A stretch of 64,000 nucleotides of DNA. It comes from Candidatus Poribacteria bacterium. Lineage in GTDB: Bacteria > Poribacteria > WGA-4E > WGA-3G. Where the stretch lies: positions 37,100-101,099 of the forward strand of contig JAJEDB010000044.1 of NCBI GenBank assembly GCA_022821725.1, read 5' to 3'. Each line of letters opens with the position of its first letter. Position 1 is the first letter of the stretch. Positions 8,514 through 18,034 of the stretch are shown in pieces. Made by a program: the position numbers and the translations under genes. Below the pieces are notes generated by a model that was not told the origin of the DNA, made no database searches, and was given only the letters and a program-made list of their open reading frames with translations.

Positions 8514-9323
8514 ATGAAAAAGCAGATAGTTTTGATAAGTCTCATCGGATTGCTACTTGCAAGTTGCGGGAAATCTAATAAAAATGATTATGCAATTTCG
8601 CGCTTAGCGGATATGATAACAGTTTATTGGGTGTTACCGGCGAAGGCAGAAATCGCCCTTTTTGAACTCACCGACGATGCCTTGGCATTGGAAATTGATC
8701 TGGGGGACCACGCCGAAAAGAATGGACACCGTATGCTCGCAAAGAAGGAACTCCGTATTCCCATCGGCGCGTGGCAGGAGTCGGTATCTTTCGCAATCGC
8801 AGAAAACCGTGAAACGCTTGAACTCAAAGGAATGAGCAGGATGGATGAACTGGCGATTTTCCATATCAGGGTGCATCCTACGATGGAATCCGCCCCGGAG
8901 TTTCCATTTAAGACGCATATCATGTGGAAGTGGATTGACGGGAAATGGCAGGAATCCCCACAGATCGTCCCCTCTGTTTGCGTCTTTATGTCCTCTCGAC
9001 CAGATAGATACCTTCGCAATCTTGGTGATAAGGGTCCGGGTAATTTTACACAGGCAGAAATCTTTCGGTCAGGTGACAGGATCACGGCATATTGGCATAG
9101 TCCGGGTAAACCGAGAACAACATGGTTCAACCATGCCCAAGCAGAAAGCGGATACATCGGCGGTGGAATAGGTGAAAAAGGGATTGGGCTGCCCGACAAT
9201 TGGATCGAACAAATGCCTATTGCAAAGATAGAACCCCACGAATCCGTAACGTGCTTAGGCGTTGGCAAAACGCCGGAGATTTTCATTGCATATTTCCGCG
9301 TATCCTCCAATTCCACTGACTAA
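8514..9323 (+). CDS. Lipoprotein of unknown function with an internal repeat
   Basis: 269 residues. The signal peptide ends in a clear lipobox (LLASC, Cys18), so it is expected on a membrane facing the periplasm. A motif I-x-R-x-x-D-x-I-T-x-Y-W-x-x-P-x-K appears twice, at about residues 28-44 (ISRLADMITVYW) and 183-199 (IFRSGDRITAYW), pointing to two related beta domains. GGAGG precedes the ATG. It sits 36 bp after thyA and 7 bp before the next gene, between thyA and folA, but nothing suggests a folate role. Family not recognised. Confidence 0.75.
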   Translation: MKKQIVLISLIGLLLASCGKSNKNDYAISRLADMITVYWVLPAKAEIALFELTDDALALEIDLGDHAEKNGHRMLAKKELRIPIGAWQESVSFAIAENRETLELKGMSRMDELAIFHIRVHPTMESAPEFPFKTHIMWKWIDGKWQESPQIVPSVCVFMSSRPDRYLRNLGDKGPGNFTQAEIFRSGDRITAYWHSPGKPRTTWFNHAQAESGYIGGGIGEKGIGLPDNWIEQMPIAKIEPHESVTCLGVGKTPEIFIAYFRVSSNSTD

Positions 9324-9330
9324 GGAAACT

Positions 9331-9834
9331 ATGGCAAAGAAAAAGCAAAATCAAGGCAATTCCGATCCCTCTCAACAGAACGGCAATTCCGCAGTCTCAG
9401 ACGAACTGACGCTGGCAGAGGAAGCCGGATTCCTCATTCATGTCGCTTTTGAGGAGTTTGAAGAGATTATCATCAATTACCCGCATCACGCAGCTTACTG
9501 CTTCGCCTCCATTACGCGTCTGGTGGATACAACCGAGAATTTGTCCTACTTCACACGACGGTTGGGCATGTGGCTCTGGATAGAGGTCCTTGCTTTTCAA
9601 ACCGAAGAACCGCTGGATCTCACGGAATTCGTCGAACAGTTTGAAGTCGATGTAGAGACCATCGAGACAGGGATTAAGGAGCTTGTAACTGCCGAAGAAT
9701 TTAAGATTGAATGGGAACAGGAAAAACAGATCAAACTCGTCCCCCGTATGGCAAAAGAGACAGTCATCCATTTTGCTGAACGCGTCTTGAGTGGGATACG
9801 GGCAGGAAAACAGGAAGAAGGAGTCGAGCCTTAA
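9331..9834 (+). CDS. Unknown cytoplasmic protein
   Basis: 167 residues from the ATG at 9331, which has TAAGGAA upstream and starts 7 bp after the lipoprotein stop. A basic, Gln/Asn-rich N-terminus (about 25 residues) precedes a helical, acidic body (FEEFEEIIINYPHHAAYCF, a Trp pair in GMWLWIEVLAF, then two charged helices). No signal peptide, membrane segment or catalytic motif. Its stop lies one base before the folA start, so the two are translationally close. Function unknown. Confidence 0.65.
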   Translation: MAKKKQNQGNSDPSQQNGNSAVSDELTLAEEAGFLIHVAFEEFEEIIINYPHHAAYCFASITRLVDTTENLSYFTRRLGMWLWIEVLAFQTEEPLDLTEFVEQFEVDVETIETGIKELVTAEEFKIEWEQEKQIKLVPRMAKETVIHFAERVLSGIRAGKQEEGVEP

Positions 9835-9835
9835 A

Positions 9836-10324
9836 ATGATAGTTTCAATGATTGCCGCACTGGATCAAAACAGGCTCATCGGTAACGGACCGGATATCCC
9901 GTGGCAGATGCCCGTGGACCGACGGCATTTCCGCGATATGACGCTTGGGAAGCCCGTCGTTATGGGACGCAAGACCTTTGAAACCCTGAAACGTCCTCTC
10001 GGCAAGCGGCGGAATATTATTCTCACGCGAAACACGACCTACGCGGCACCGAAAGGGTGCATCGTGGCACATTCGGTAGACGAGATCCTGAAACTTTTTG
10101 CGGGGACAGAGGAACTCATGATATGCGGCGGGGCACCTATCTACGCAGCCTTCTTACCGCACGCAAACCGACTCTATCTCACACAGATCCATGCTACGTT
10201 CAGAGGCGATGTCTATTTCCCGGCGTTCGATACCGAAGCGTGGCAAGAAGTAAAACGCATCGATGGTGAACCTGACGAGAAAAATCCTTATCCCTACAGT
10301 TTTTTGTTTTTAGAAAGAAAATAG
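9836..10324 (+). CDS. folA: Dihydrofolate reductase
   Basis: 162 residues. The start at ATG 9836 has GGAAGAAGGAG upstream, inside the previous gene, and gives the family N-terminus MIVSMIAALDQNRLIGNGPD. Visible motifs: IPWQMPVDRRHF with the active-site Asp, GKPVVMGRKTFETL (NADPH binding), and the GGAPIYAAFLP loop. It regenerates tetrahydrofolate from the dihydrofolate made by ThyA, using NADPH. Together with dut and thyA upstream it forms a compact dTMP-synthesis unit. Confidence 0.95.
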   Translation: MIVSMIAALDQNRLIGNGPDIPWQMPVDRRHFRDMTLGKPVVMGRKTFETLKRPLGKRRNIILTRNTTYAAPKGCIVAHSVDEILKLFAGTEELMICGGAPIYAAFLPHANRLYLTQIHATFRGDVYFPAFDTEAWQEVKRIDGEPDEKNPYPYSFLFLERK

Positions 10325-10334
10325 GAGGCGTTCC

Positions 10335-10967
10335 GTGCTTAATGTGTGTATGCTTTCCGGTTCCTTTGAATACGATTCCGAGGCATCTTTGACGATTTTC
10401 AAAACGTTCGTAGAAAAACACTATCCGATCCACGCGAATTTAGTCGTCTACAATTCAGAAGACCACGATCCCGCTTTAGGAGCGTTAGATGATGCAGATG
10501 CGCTATTGGTTTTCACACGCCGTCTGAACACAGCCGGTGCGTCACTGAAACAATTTCAAGCCTACTGCGAACAAGGTAGACCGCTCGTTGGGGTCAGGAC
10601 AGCCAGCCACGCCTATCAAAACTGGTTGGAATTCGATAAAACAGTGCTCGGGGGCGACTATCAAGGGCATTACGGTGAGGGACCGCCCACGCAGGTGGAA
10701 TTGATTGATACGGAACATCCCATCCTGAACGGCATTCCAGCGTTTGACTGTTATGGCAGCCTCTATAAAAACCCATCCGTTCGCGACGATACCTCTCTAC
10801 TCTTGATGGGACACACGGACGAACATTCAGAGCCTGTCGCATGGACGCGTTTGCATAATGGCGGACGTATCTGTTATACTTCATTAGGGCACCAGAAAGA
10901 TTTTGACGTAGAACCCTTTTTACGATTCCTCGCGCAAAGTATTTTGTGGGTAGCGAAAGAGATATAG
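10335..10967 (+). CDS. ThuA-like domain protein
   Basis: 210 residues from GTG at 10335, seven bases after GGAGG. The flavodoxin/glutamine-amidotransferase-like ThuA fold is suggested by DADALLVFTRR, the GVRTASHAYQNW segment, GGDYQGHYGEGP and WTRLHNGGRICYTSLGHQ. Proteins of this family are found near sugar dehydrogenases and in trehalose or other glycan use, but their activity is not established. It is followed 27 bp later by a NagA-like deacetylase, which agrees with a carbohydrate context. Confidence 0.8.
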   Translation: MLNVCMLSGSFEYDSEASLTIFKTFVEKHYPIHANLVVYNSEDHDPALGALDDADALLVFTRRLNTAGASLKQFQAYCEQGRPLVGVRTASHAYQNWLEFDKTVLGGDYQGHYGEGPPTQVELIDTEHPILNGIPAFDCYGSLYKNPSVRDDTSLLLMGHTDEHSEPVAWTRLHNGGRICYTSLGHQKDFDVEPFLRFLAQSILWVAKEI

Positions 10968-10993
10968 GAAAAAATTCAAGGCATTTTGGAGAC

Positions 10994-12253
10994 ATGGAAA
11001 CCCTTACAATTCTGAATGGCGACATCTACACTCCGAAACACTATGGACACGGGAGCATCGTCATTCAAAACGACAAAATTTCAACGATAACCGCAGAAGT
11101 CCTGCAGCCATCGGGAGAGACCCTCGATGCCGCTGGGTGCCTCGTCATTCCCGGATTGATCGATGGATTGGTGCACGGCGGCGGTGGCTATGATAGCATG
11201 ACCGGTCGCGTTGAAGACATTGCGACAATCACACGCGCCCATGCGCGCAGCGGTGTTACCTCGTTAGTGCTGGGAATCTCCTCGGGCAGCATGAAACAAA
11301 TCAACAATGCCTTAACCGCTATTGCACACGTCGTTGACGAACCTGTAGCGGACGGTTCTCGGATTTTAGGGTCCTACGTGGAAGGAAAATTCGGGAGTCT
11401 CGCCAAAAACGGGGCACAGAACGCAAAATACATTACACATCCGAACTTCGAAGAATTCCATGCAATGTGGGCGGCTTCCGATGCGACTTTAAAGGTAATC
11501 TCCGTCGCACCCGAAAACGATGACAATCTGCAGTTTATCAAGCATCTCGCGACCTTTAAAGCGGATGCCTATAACAACATCGTCATCGCGATGGGACACA
11601 CAAACGCCACCTATCAACAGGCACTCGATGCGATTGACGCAGGCGTGACACGCGCCACCCATACTTACAACGGTATGAGTGGGCTGCACCACCGCACCCT
11701 CGGCGCCATTGAAGCCGTCCTTTCCCATCCAGACATCCACGCAGAACTCATCGTCGATGAACACCATGTCCATCCTTTTTGGGGAAATACCCTGATCCAA
11801 CAAAAAGGCGTTCACGCCGTTGGGTTAATTACAGACTGCACAGAACTCGCCGGTGTCCCCACAGAAGAATGGCAAACCTCGGCAACATACCTCCCCGAGC
11901 TGGATGCCTATCGCCTCAATGAAGATGCGATCTCCCAACACGACACAACCTTTGAGCGGCATAGGACCGAGAAATACATCCGCAACGGAGCGATGTGGTT
12001 AGATGTCGGAAAACCCACAGAACGCCTCGCGGGTGCGACAATTACATTGATGGAGGGTGTCCGTAACGTCATCAACTGGGGACATTCCATAGAAGCCGCT
12101 TTAACGATGGCGACCTTAACGCCGGCGCAAAATTTAGGCGTTGCGGATTCGGTGGGTTCAATTGCAACCGGTAAAACGGCAGATATCGTTATTGTTGACG
12201 AAAATTTGAGCGTTCAAACCGTTATTTTAGGCGGAAAAGTGGTAAAAAAGTAG
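10994..12253 (+). CDS. nagA: N-acetylglucosamine-6-phosphate deacetylase-like amidohydrolase
   Basis: 419 residues from ATG 10994 with TTTTGGAG upstream. The amidohydrolase barrel is recognisable by PGLIDGLVHGGGGYD, VEGKFGSLAKNGAQN (metal Glu), MGHTNATYQQA and ATHTYNGMSGLHHR (metal/substrate His), and ITDCTELAG (catalytic Asp). Binuclear members have HxH after the first Asp; here the first His is Leu (DGLVH), so a mononuclear site is likely. The expected reaction is removal of acetate from GlcNAc-6-P or a related amino-sugar. The symbol is by similarity only. The protein is slightly longer than E. coli NagA. Confidence 0.78.
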   Translation: METLTILNGDIYTPKHYGHGSIVIQNDKISTITAEVLQPSGETLDAAGCLVIPGLIDGLVHGGGGYDSMTGRVEDIATITRAHARSGVTSLVLGISSGSMKQINNALTAIAHVVDEPVADGSRILGSYVEGKFGSLAKNGAQNAKYITHPNFEEFHAMWAASDATLKVISVAPENDDNLQFIKHLATFKADAYNNIVIAMGHTNATYQQALDAIDAGVTRATHTYNGMSGLHHRTLGAIEAVLSHPDIHAELIVDEHHVHPFWGNTLIQQKGVHAVGLITDCTELAGVPTEEWQTSATYLPELDAYRLNEDAISQHDTTFERHRTEKYIRNGAMWLDVGKPTERLAGATITLMEGVRNVINWGHSIEAALTMATLTPAQNLGVADSVGSIATGKTADIVIVDENLSVQTVILGGKVVKK

Positions 12254-12300
12254 AAAATTCGCAGAATTCCAATCTTTTTCGCTTTTTTTTCAAAATAAAT

Positions 12301-12329
12301 TTGACACAACCCAATTTATTGTGTATAAT
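12301..12329 (+). promoter_or_regulatory. Strong sigma-70-type promoter for the str operon
   Basis: TTGACA at 12301-12306 and TATAAT at 12324-12329 both match consensus exactly, with a 17-bp spacer. It follows nagA and points at rpsL, about 170 bp upstream of that start codon, as expected for a highly expressed ribosomal operon. Confidence 0.9.
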
Positions 12330-12436
12330 ATTAGTTTTGGAAACCCTAATCAATCTTTTTTAGAAACGAGGGGGCAACTACGGAAACATTCTAACGTCGT
12401 ACCTAAAATTCAGCGTTAATGTGTTGAAGTTACAAT

Positions 12437-12456
12437 GCCCCGCGCGGGGCTTTTTT
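12437..12456 (+). terminator. Terminator-like hairpin inside the rpsL leader (possible attenuator)
   Basis: GCCCC-GCGC-GGGGC (12437-12450) followed directly by TTTTTT and more T-rich sequence. It lies about 100 nt after the predicted transcription start and about 45 nt before the rpsL ribosome site, so transcripts would have to pass it to reach the str operon. It could set basal expression or respond to an upstream structure. Confidence 0.65.
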
Positions 12457-12500
12457 CTTTTTGTCAGAAACCCATAGATATATCATCGCGGAGGTCCGAA

Positions 12501-12872
12501 ATGCCAACAATTAATCAATTAATCAAAAAACCGCGCAAAAAGTCCCGGAAAAAGACCAAATCTCCGGTACTCGAGCAGTGTCCTCAGCGGCGCGGTATCT
12601 GTTTACAAGTGAAAACAGTAACACCGAACAAACCGAATTCGGCATTGCGTAAAGTCGCTCGAGTGCGGTTCACCTCTGGCTACGAAGCGACCTGTTACAT
12701 TCCGGGGATTGATCACAATCTGCAAGAACACTCAGTCGTTTTAGTCCGAGGTGGGAGAGTCAAAGACCTCTCTAATGTTCGCTACCACATCGTCCGCGGC
12801 AAATTGGATACTGCAGGTGTTGATAACCGTCGTCAAGGTCGTTCAAAATACGGCGCACGGAAACCGGCTTAA
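12501..12872 (+). CDS. rpsL: 30S ribosomal protein S12
   Basis: 123 residues, full length. Start ATG 12501 with GCGGAGGT upstream. S12 lies at the decoding centre; the conserved [37 protein letters not shown] are present, including Asp89. Positions that contact streptomycin differ from nearly all bacteria: residue 43 is Asn (TPNKPNS instead of TPKKPNS; codon 12627-12629) and residues 91-92 are Ser-Asn (KDLSNVR instead of KDLPGVR). First gene of the str operon, 18 bp before rpsG. Confidence 0.98.
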   Translation: MPTINQLIKKPRKKSRKKTKSPVLEQCPQRRGICLQVKTVTPNKPNSALRKVARVRFTSGYEATCYIPGIDHNLQEHSVVLVRGGRVKDLSNVRYHIVRGKLDTAGVDNRRQGRSKYGARKPA

Positions 12873-12890
12873 AAAACGGAGGAAGAGTAG

Positions 12891-13361
12891 ATGCCGAGAC
12901 GTGGAAACATCAGCAAACGGGATGTCAGTCCTGACGCGAAATATAACAGCAAGCTGGTGTCAAAATTCATCAATAGCCTCATGTTAGATGGCAAGAAAAG
13001 CACTGCGCAATCAATCTTATATGAGAGTTTTGAGATTATTGAATCCCGGGCGAAGGAAGACGGTTTCGCCGTGTTCCGTCAAGCCATCAACAATGTCAAA
13101 CCCGTGTTAGAAATTAGACCCCGGCGTGTAGGCAGCCAGACCTATCAAGTGCCTGTTGATGTAAAAGCAGAACGGAAACAGCGATTGGCTTTTAGTTGGA
13201 TTATTCAATCCGCTCGTTCGCGCGGCGAAAGGCGGATGGCAGAACGTCTCGCAGGTGAAATACTTGAAGCATCTCAGAACGAAGGTGGCGCGATTCGCAG
13301 AAAAATGGATCAGCATCGAATGGCAGAAGCGAACCGAGCTTTCGCACATTATCGATGGTAA
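12891..13361 (+). CDS. rpsG: 30S ribosomal protein S7
   Basis: 156 residues, the usual length. Start ATG after GGAGGAAGAG. Family features: N-terminal [18 protein letters not shown], the central [17 protein letters not shown] beta-hairpin that reaches the E site, and the [14 protein letters not shown] helix, ending [11 protein letters not shown]7 starts assembly of the 30S head by binding 16S rRNA; in many bacteria it represses its own operon. Lies 56 bp before fusA. Confidence 0.98.
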   Translation: MPRRGNISKRDVSPDAKYNSKLVSKFINSLMLDGKKSTAQSILYESFEIIESRAKEDGFAVFRQAINNVKPVLEIRPRRVGSQTYQVPVDVKAERKQRLAFSWIIQSARSRGERRMAERLAGEILEASQNEGGAIRRKMDQHRMAEANRAFAHYRW

Positions 13362-13417
13362 AAAATGCGTTACGGCTGAGAGCCGAAGCGTTAACACAAA
13401 AAAGGAGTCGTCTGATC

Positions 13418-15535
13418 GTGGCGGAGAAAAAAAATAGCAACCCTCAACGCTTAGAATTGCCCCACATGCGAAATATCGGTGTCATGGCACACATTGATGC
13501 CGGGAAGACCACTGTCACCGAACGCATTCTCTATTATACCGGTAAACTCTATCGGATCGGAGATGTGGACGATGGCACCACTGCCATGGATTGGATGGTG
13601 CAAGAACAGGAACGCGGCATTACGATTACTGCCGCCGCAACAACCTGTCAGTGGAAAAAACACCAAATCAATATCATTGATACACCGGGGCATATCGACT
13701 TTACCGTCGAAGTTGAACGCTCACTTCGTGTCCTCGACGGCGCAGTCGCAGTTTTTTGTGCAGTTGGCGGCGTTGAACCCCAATCTGAAACTGTTTGGAG
13801 ACAAGCAGATAAATACGATATACCCCGAATCGCGTTCGTCAACAAAATGGATCGAACCGGTGCCGATTTCTTCCGAACGGTTGAGATGATGGAAGAACGC
13901 CTCGGTGCCCCAGCGATCCCCGTGCAACTTCCTATCGGGTCAGCAGAACAATTCACAGGAATCGTCGACCTCATCTCCATGAAGGGGCAGATCTGGAATG
14001 TCGGCACAGATGCCGGCAGCGATGGCACTGTCATCCAAGAAACAGACATCCCCAGAGAAATGGAGGACATGGCGACCGAATATCGCGAGCAGCTGTTAGA
14101 GGCTATCGCCGATCACGACGATGCACTTATGCTTAAATACTTGGATGGTGTCGAAATTTCACCTGAAGAGATTAAAGCGGGCATACGAAACGCTGTTCTT
14201 AATGGAAAGGTCGTCCCTGTTCTCTGCGGTACCGCTCTGAAAAATAAAGGGGTCCAACCGCTGTTAGACGCGATAGTCTCCTACCTACCGGCACCCACCG
14301 ACGTGCCGCCTGTGGTAGGCTTTAATCCGAAGACTGAAGAAGAGGAAACACGTGCCGCAAAGGATAGTGAACCCTTCTGTGCATTGGCGTTCAAAATCAT
14401 GACGGATCCCCATGTTGGCAAACTTACCTACTTACGGGTGTATTCTGGTATCCTCCAGAAAGGCGATACCCTCTACAACAGTACAACTGGAAAACACGAG
14501 CGGATTGGTCGGTTAATGCAGATGCACGCCAACAAACGGGAAGAACACCAAGCTGTTCACTCAGGCGACATCGCCGCAGTCATCGGGTTAAAAGACCTCT
14601 CAACGGGGGATACGCTCTGCGATCCGAAGGCACATATCACCTTAGAAACGATGGTGTTCCCGTTGCCGGTGATGGCTATCGCCATTGAGCCTCGAACGCA
14701 ATCCGATATCGATAAACTGAACCTCGCCCTCTCGAAACTCGCTGAAGAAGATCCGACCTTTAAAGTGCATCAAGACAGCGAAACAGGACAAACATTATTG
14801 TCCGGTATGGGTGAACTTCATCTCGAAATCATCGTTGATAGGCTCGTGCGTGAGTTTAACGTCTCGGCGAATGTTGGCAATCCGCAAGTCGCCTATCGGG
14901 AAACGATCCGTAAAGCCGTTAAATCCAGGAAACGTTTCGTGCGTCAATCCGGGGGTAGAGGTCAATTTGGAGACGTTACGATCGAGGTCGAACCCCTTGA
15001 AAAAGGATCAGGCTTTGAATTCATTGATGAAACCAAAGGTGGCGTTATTCCGCAAGAATACATCCCCGCAGTGCAGAAAGGCATTGAGAACGCGATGAAC
15101 ATAGGTGTCTTAGCAGGCTACCCGGTCGTTGATGTGTTAGTCAGACTCGTAGACGGTTCACATCACGCCGTAGATTCATCAGAAATGGCGTTCTCCATAG
15201 CAGGTTCTATGGCGTTTAAAGACGCACTAAAGAGTGCGACACCGACGCTTCTCGAACCGATTATGGATGTTGAAGTTATTGTTCCCGACGAATACCTCGG
15301 TAAGGTCATAGGCGACCTGAATTCACGGCGTTCTCAGATACGTGAAACCGAAACGCAAGCGAAATCTCGTATTCAAGTTATTCGTGTTGATGTCCCGCTT
15401 TCAGAAATGTTTGGGTATGTCAAAACACTTAGGTCACTCACACAGGGTAGAGCCAATTACTCTATGGAGTTTGCACATTATAACGAAGTCCCAACAAGCG
15501 TGATGGAAGATTTAATTTCATCAGCGAATCGTTAA
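13418..15535 (+). CDS. fusA: Elongation factor G
   Basis: 705 residues from GTG 13418, ten bases after AAAGGAG; a start at 13355 would overlap rpsG. GTPase motifs: AHIDAGKTT (P-loop), [11 protein letters not shown] (switch I), DTPGHIDF (switch II), NKMD (base specificity). Domains II-V follow, with [13 protein letters not shown] (domain IV) and [16 protein letters not shown] near the end. EF-G translocates tRNA-mRNA on the ribosome and helps recycle it. Third gene of the str operon, 100 bp before tuf. Confidence 0.98.
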   Translation: MAEKKNSNPQRLELPHMRNIGVMAHIDAGKTTVTERILYYTGKLYRIGDVDDGTTAMDWMVQEQERGITITAAATTCQWKKHQINIIDTPGHIDFTVEVERSLRVLDGAVAVFCAVGGVEPQSETVWRQADKYDIPRIAFVNKMDRTGADFFRTVEMMEERLGAPAIPVQLPIGSAEQFTGIVDLISMKGQIWNVGTDAGSDGTVIQETDIPREMEDMATEYREQLLEAIADHDDALMLKYLDGVEISPEEIKAGIRNAVLNGKVVPVLCGTALKNKGVQPLLDAIVSYLPAPTDVPPVVGFNPKTEEEETRAAKDSEPFCALAFKIMTDPHVGKLTYLRVYSGILQKGDTLYNSTTGKHERIGRLMQMHANKREEHQAVHSGDIAAVIGLKDLSTGDTLCDPKAHITLETMVFPLPVMAIAIEPRTQSDIDKLNLALSKLAEEDPTFKVHQDSETGQTLLSGMGELHLEIIVDRLVREFNVSANVGNPQVAYRETIRKAVKSRKRFVRQSGGRGQFGDVTIEVEPLEKGSGFEFIDETKGGVIPQEYIPAVQKGIENAMNIGVLAGYPVVDVLVRLVDGSHHAVDSSEMAFSIAGSMAFKDALKSATPTLLEPIMDVEVIVPDEYLGKVIGDLNSRRSQIRETETQAKSRIQVIRVDVPLSEMFGYVKTLRSLTQGRANYSMEFAHYNEVPTSVMEDLISSANR

Positions 15536-15635
15536 GTAGTTTTCAAGGTGTCCGAACTGTTGGAGTGTTCACATTTCCGACAAGCGGGCACACGTAACCA
15601 ATATAACAATAAACTTTTAGTGGAGCTCGGAAAAA

Positions 15636-16835
15636 ATGGCTAAGGAAACGTTTGAAAGGACTAAACCCCACGTCAATGTTGGAACAATTGGCCACGTTGA
15701 CCACGGTAAGACAACGCTGACAGCAGCAATTACGATGGTGCTCTCGAAACTCGCTGACGCAGATTACGTCATGGAGTATGATGAAATTGATAAGGCACCC
15801 GAAGAAAAAGAACGTGGTATTACCATTAATACAGCACACGTTGAGTATGAAACCGATAACCGGCATTACGCACACGTTGATTGCCCCGGACACGCCGACT
15901 ATATCAAGAATATGATTACCGGTGCGGCACAGATGGACGGTGCGATTCTGGTGGTATCCGCCGCTGACGGACCCATGCCTCAGACACGTGAGCACGTGCT
16001 ATTGGCGCGACAGGTGAACGTGCCTTCGCTCGTCGTCTTCCTGAACAAGGCTGACATGGTGGATGACGAAGAGCTGCTGGAACTCGTCGAATTGGAAGTT
16101 CGCGAATTGCTCAGCGATTATGACTTCCCCGGCGACGATATTCCCATCGTCATAGGTTCCGCGCTTGACGCCATGGAATCCGGTGGTGATCCTGGGCATG
16201 AAGCCTGCCAACCCATTCTTGAACTCATGGCAGCTGTTGATGAATACATCCCAGAACCGGTTCGCGATACCGATCGTCCCTTCCTGATGCCGATTGAAGA
16301 TATCTTCACCATCAGCGGACGGGGAACCGTTGTCACCGGTAGGGTTGAACGGGGAACCGTTGAAATCGGGAACACCGTTGAAATCGTGGGGTTACGTGAA
16401 ACACAAAACACTGTCGTTACAGGGGTTGAGATGTTTAACAAGAGCCTCAACGAGGGTCAAGCCGGCGATAACCTCGGTGCCCTCTTGCGTGGTGTTGAAC
16501 GCGATGATGTCGAACGCGGACAAGTTTTGGCAATCCCTGGGACGGTTACGCCCCATACCCAATTTGAAGCGGAAGCCTACATTCTCACAAAAGATGAAGG
16601 TGGACGCTGGAATCCGTTCTTTAGCGGATACCGACCGCAGTTCTATTTCCGAACAACCGACGTAACTGGAGAGATGAACCTCCCGGAAGGCATTGAAATG
16701 ATTATGCCTGGCGACAACGCACAGATCACTGTAAAACTTTCTAAACCGATTGCGATGGAAGAACAACTCCGATTCGCAATCCGTGAAGGTGGACAGACAG
16801 TCGGTGCCGGTGTTGTCTCGAAAATTATTGAATAA
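15636..16835 (+). CDS. tuf: Elongation factor Tu
   Basis: 399 residues. GTPase motifs [38 protein letters not shown] are all present; domains 2 and 3 are complete, ending [10 protein letters not shown]. It delivers aminoacyl-tRNA to the A site. The NKCD of most bacteria is NKAD, and the domain-3 segment reads [15 protein letters not shown] where GGRHTPFF is more usual. It is the normal partner with which to compare the degenerate paralogue at 51163-52323. A terminator follows the gene, so the str and S10 operons are probably separate here. Confidence 0.98.
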   Translation: MAKETFERTKPHVNVGTIGHVDHGKTTLTAAITMVLSKLADADYVMEYDEIDKAPEEKERGITINTAHVEYETDNRHYAHVDCPGHADYIKNMITGAAQMDGAILVVSAADGPMPQTREHVLLARQVNVPSLVVFLNKADMVDDEELLELVELEVRELLSDYDFPGDDIPIVIGSALDAMESGGDPGHEACQPILELMAAVDEYIPEPVRDTDRPFLMPIEDIFTISGRGTVVTGRVERGTVEIGNTVEIVGLRETQNTVVTGVEMFNKSLNEGQAGDNLGALLRGVERDDVERGQVLAIPGTVTPHTQFEAEAYILTKDEGGRWNPFFSGYRPQFYFRTTDVTGEMNLPEGIEMIMPGDNAQITVKLSKPIAMEEQLRFAIREGGQTVGAGVVSKIIE

Positions 16836-16842
16836 AACGATT

Positions 16843-16869
16843 GGGCGGTGCTGACGCGCCGCCCTTTTT
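16843..16869 (+). terminator. Intrinsic terminator after tuf
   Basis: GGGCGG ... CCGCCC stem (16843-16864, extended inward by TG/CG pairs) followed by TTTTT at 16865-16869, eight bases beyond the tuf stop. It separates tuf from rpsJ. Confidence 0.85.
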
Positions 16870-16955
16870 AAGTAATCAACACAGTGCAGTCCTTACATCA
16901 GCATCAAGCTGTAAGCGAACAAGACTTCCCTGTTTGATGAAGGCGATACGAAAAG

Positions 16956-17267
16956 ATGGACAATCAAAAAATTCGCATCCGGCTCAAGGCATTTGACTAT
17001 CGGTTGTTAGACCTGTCGTCAAAACAGATAGCAGAAACTGCGAAGCGCACAGGGGCAGCTGTCTCCGGTCCAATTCCATTGCCGACGAAAAAGCATATCT
17101 ATACCGTTCAACGTTCAACGTTTAAAGACAAGAAGTCGCGTGAACAATTTGAGATGCGGATTCATAAACGTCTGCTGGATATCTTAGAGACGACACCTAA
17201 AACTGTTCATGCCTTGATGGGTTTGGATCTGCCCGCAGGGGTCGATGTTAAAATTACGCTTCTCTAA
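16956..17267 (+). CDS. rpsJ: 30S ribosomal protein S10
   Basis: 103 residues, normal length. Conserved [51 protein letters not shown] and the closing [11 protein letters not shown] are present. S10 is in the 30S head and, as NusE, also joins the transcription antitermination complex with NusB. First gene of the S10 cluster; the 86 bp after the tuf terminator contain only a small CTTACA/TGTAAG hairpin (16892-16915) and no convincing promoter, so the promoter is not identified. Confidence 0.98.
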   Translation: MDNQKIRIRLKAFDYRLLDLSSKQIAETAKRTGAAVSGPIPLPTKKHIYTVQRSTFKDKKSREQFEMRIHKRLLDILETTPKTVHALMGLDLPAGVDVKITLL

Positions 17268-17332
17268 CTCTGGGAATCTGGACCTATAGATATTACAGCC
17301 ACTGAGGTGTTAAGAGGCATTTCTTCTTGAAA

Positions 17333-17358
17333 CCCTCTAAGGTGGTATGTTTAGAGGG
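17333..17358 (+). other. Hairpin in the rpsJ-rplC spacer
   Basis: Perfect 8-bp inverted repeat CCCTCTAA / TTAGAGGG with a 10-base loop, 43 bp before the rplC start. No T-run follows. It could be a protein-binding or mRNA-processing structure of the S10 operon; no family was recognised. Confidence 0.5.
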
Positions 17359-17400
17359 AAACGATACACAGATTCACTCATTCACAAAAGGCGAAAGAAA

Positions 17401-18033
17401 ATGGTTAAAGGAATTATCGGCCGCAAAATCGGCATGACACAAGTCTTTGAGGACTCAGGTAAAGCGGTCCCTGTTACCGTCATCCAAGCAGGTCCCTGCC
17501 CCATTGTCCAGCTCAAAACGCAAGAAAAAGATGGATATCAGGCAGTTCAATTGGGTTTCGGAGAACAAAAAGAAAGCCGCATGAATCGTCCTAAGCGAGG
17601 ACACTTCGCCAAAGCCGACGTTGAACCCGCATTTGTGCTTCGGGAATTTCGAGTCCAGAGCCTTGATGACGTGTCTGTAGGAAGCATTGTCGATGCAAGC
17701 GTTTTTTCAGAGGGTGAACTTGTTGACGTGACAGGCACCTCAAAGGGACGTGGTTTCTCTGGGGTGGTGAGACGTTGGAATTTCGCGGGTGGTCGGAAAA
17801 GCCACGGTGGCGAGCAAGATTTGCGCAGACCTGGCTCTATTGGCGCAAGTGCGACCCCCTCCCGAGTCTTTAAAGGAAAACGGATGGCGGGACGCCACGG
17901 TGCCAAACGGCATACCGTTCAAAACTTGTCCGTGATCCAAGCCGATCCTGAGCGCAATTTATTGGTGGTTAAAGGGGCTGTTCCGGGACCCCCCAATGGG
18001 TTGCTGCTGGTAAGAAAAGCATCTAAAGCTTAA
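17401..18033 (+). CDS. rplC: 50S ribosomal protein L3
   Basis: 210 residues from ATG 17401 with AAAGGCGAAAG upstream; an earlier ATG at 17347 would add an atypical basic tail. Starts [18 protein letters not shown] as in other L3 proteins, followed by [38 protein letters not shown] and [15 protein letters not shown], the loop that reaches toward the peptidyl-transferase centre. An early 23S-binding protein of 50S assembly. Confidence 0.97.
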   Translation: MVKGIIGRKIGMTQVFEDSGKAVPVTVIQAGPCPIVQLKTQEKDGYQAVQLGFGEQKESRMNRPKRGHFAKADVEPAFVLREFRVQSLDDVSVGSIVDASVFSEGELVDVTGTSKGRGFSGVVRRWNFAGGRKSHGGEQDLRRPGSIGASATPSRVFKGKRMAGRHGAKRHTVQNLSVIQADPERNLLVVKGAVPGPPNGLLLVRKASKA

Positions 18034-18034
18034 T

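Noticed and set aside
8624..9316. Minus-strand frame of 230 codons
   Set aside because: Opposes the lipoprotein gene, which has a clear lipobox and ribosome site; the antisense frame has no such features.
12435..12500. In-frame upstream start for rpsL at 12435
   Set aside because: It lies on the terminator-like hairpin and upstream of the proper ribosome site at 12489-12494; S12 proteins start at the ATG at 12501.
13355..13417. Longer fusA start overlapping rpsG
   Set aside because: No ribosome site; AAAGGAG at 13401 serves the GTG at 13418, and the added residues are unlike EF-G.
16892..16915. CTTACA/TGTAAG hairpin considered as an S10 leader attenuator
   Set aside because: Short stem with no T-run and no identifiable promoter; too weak to call.
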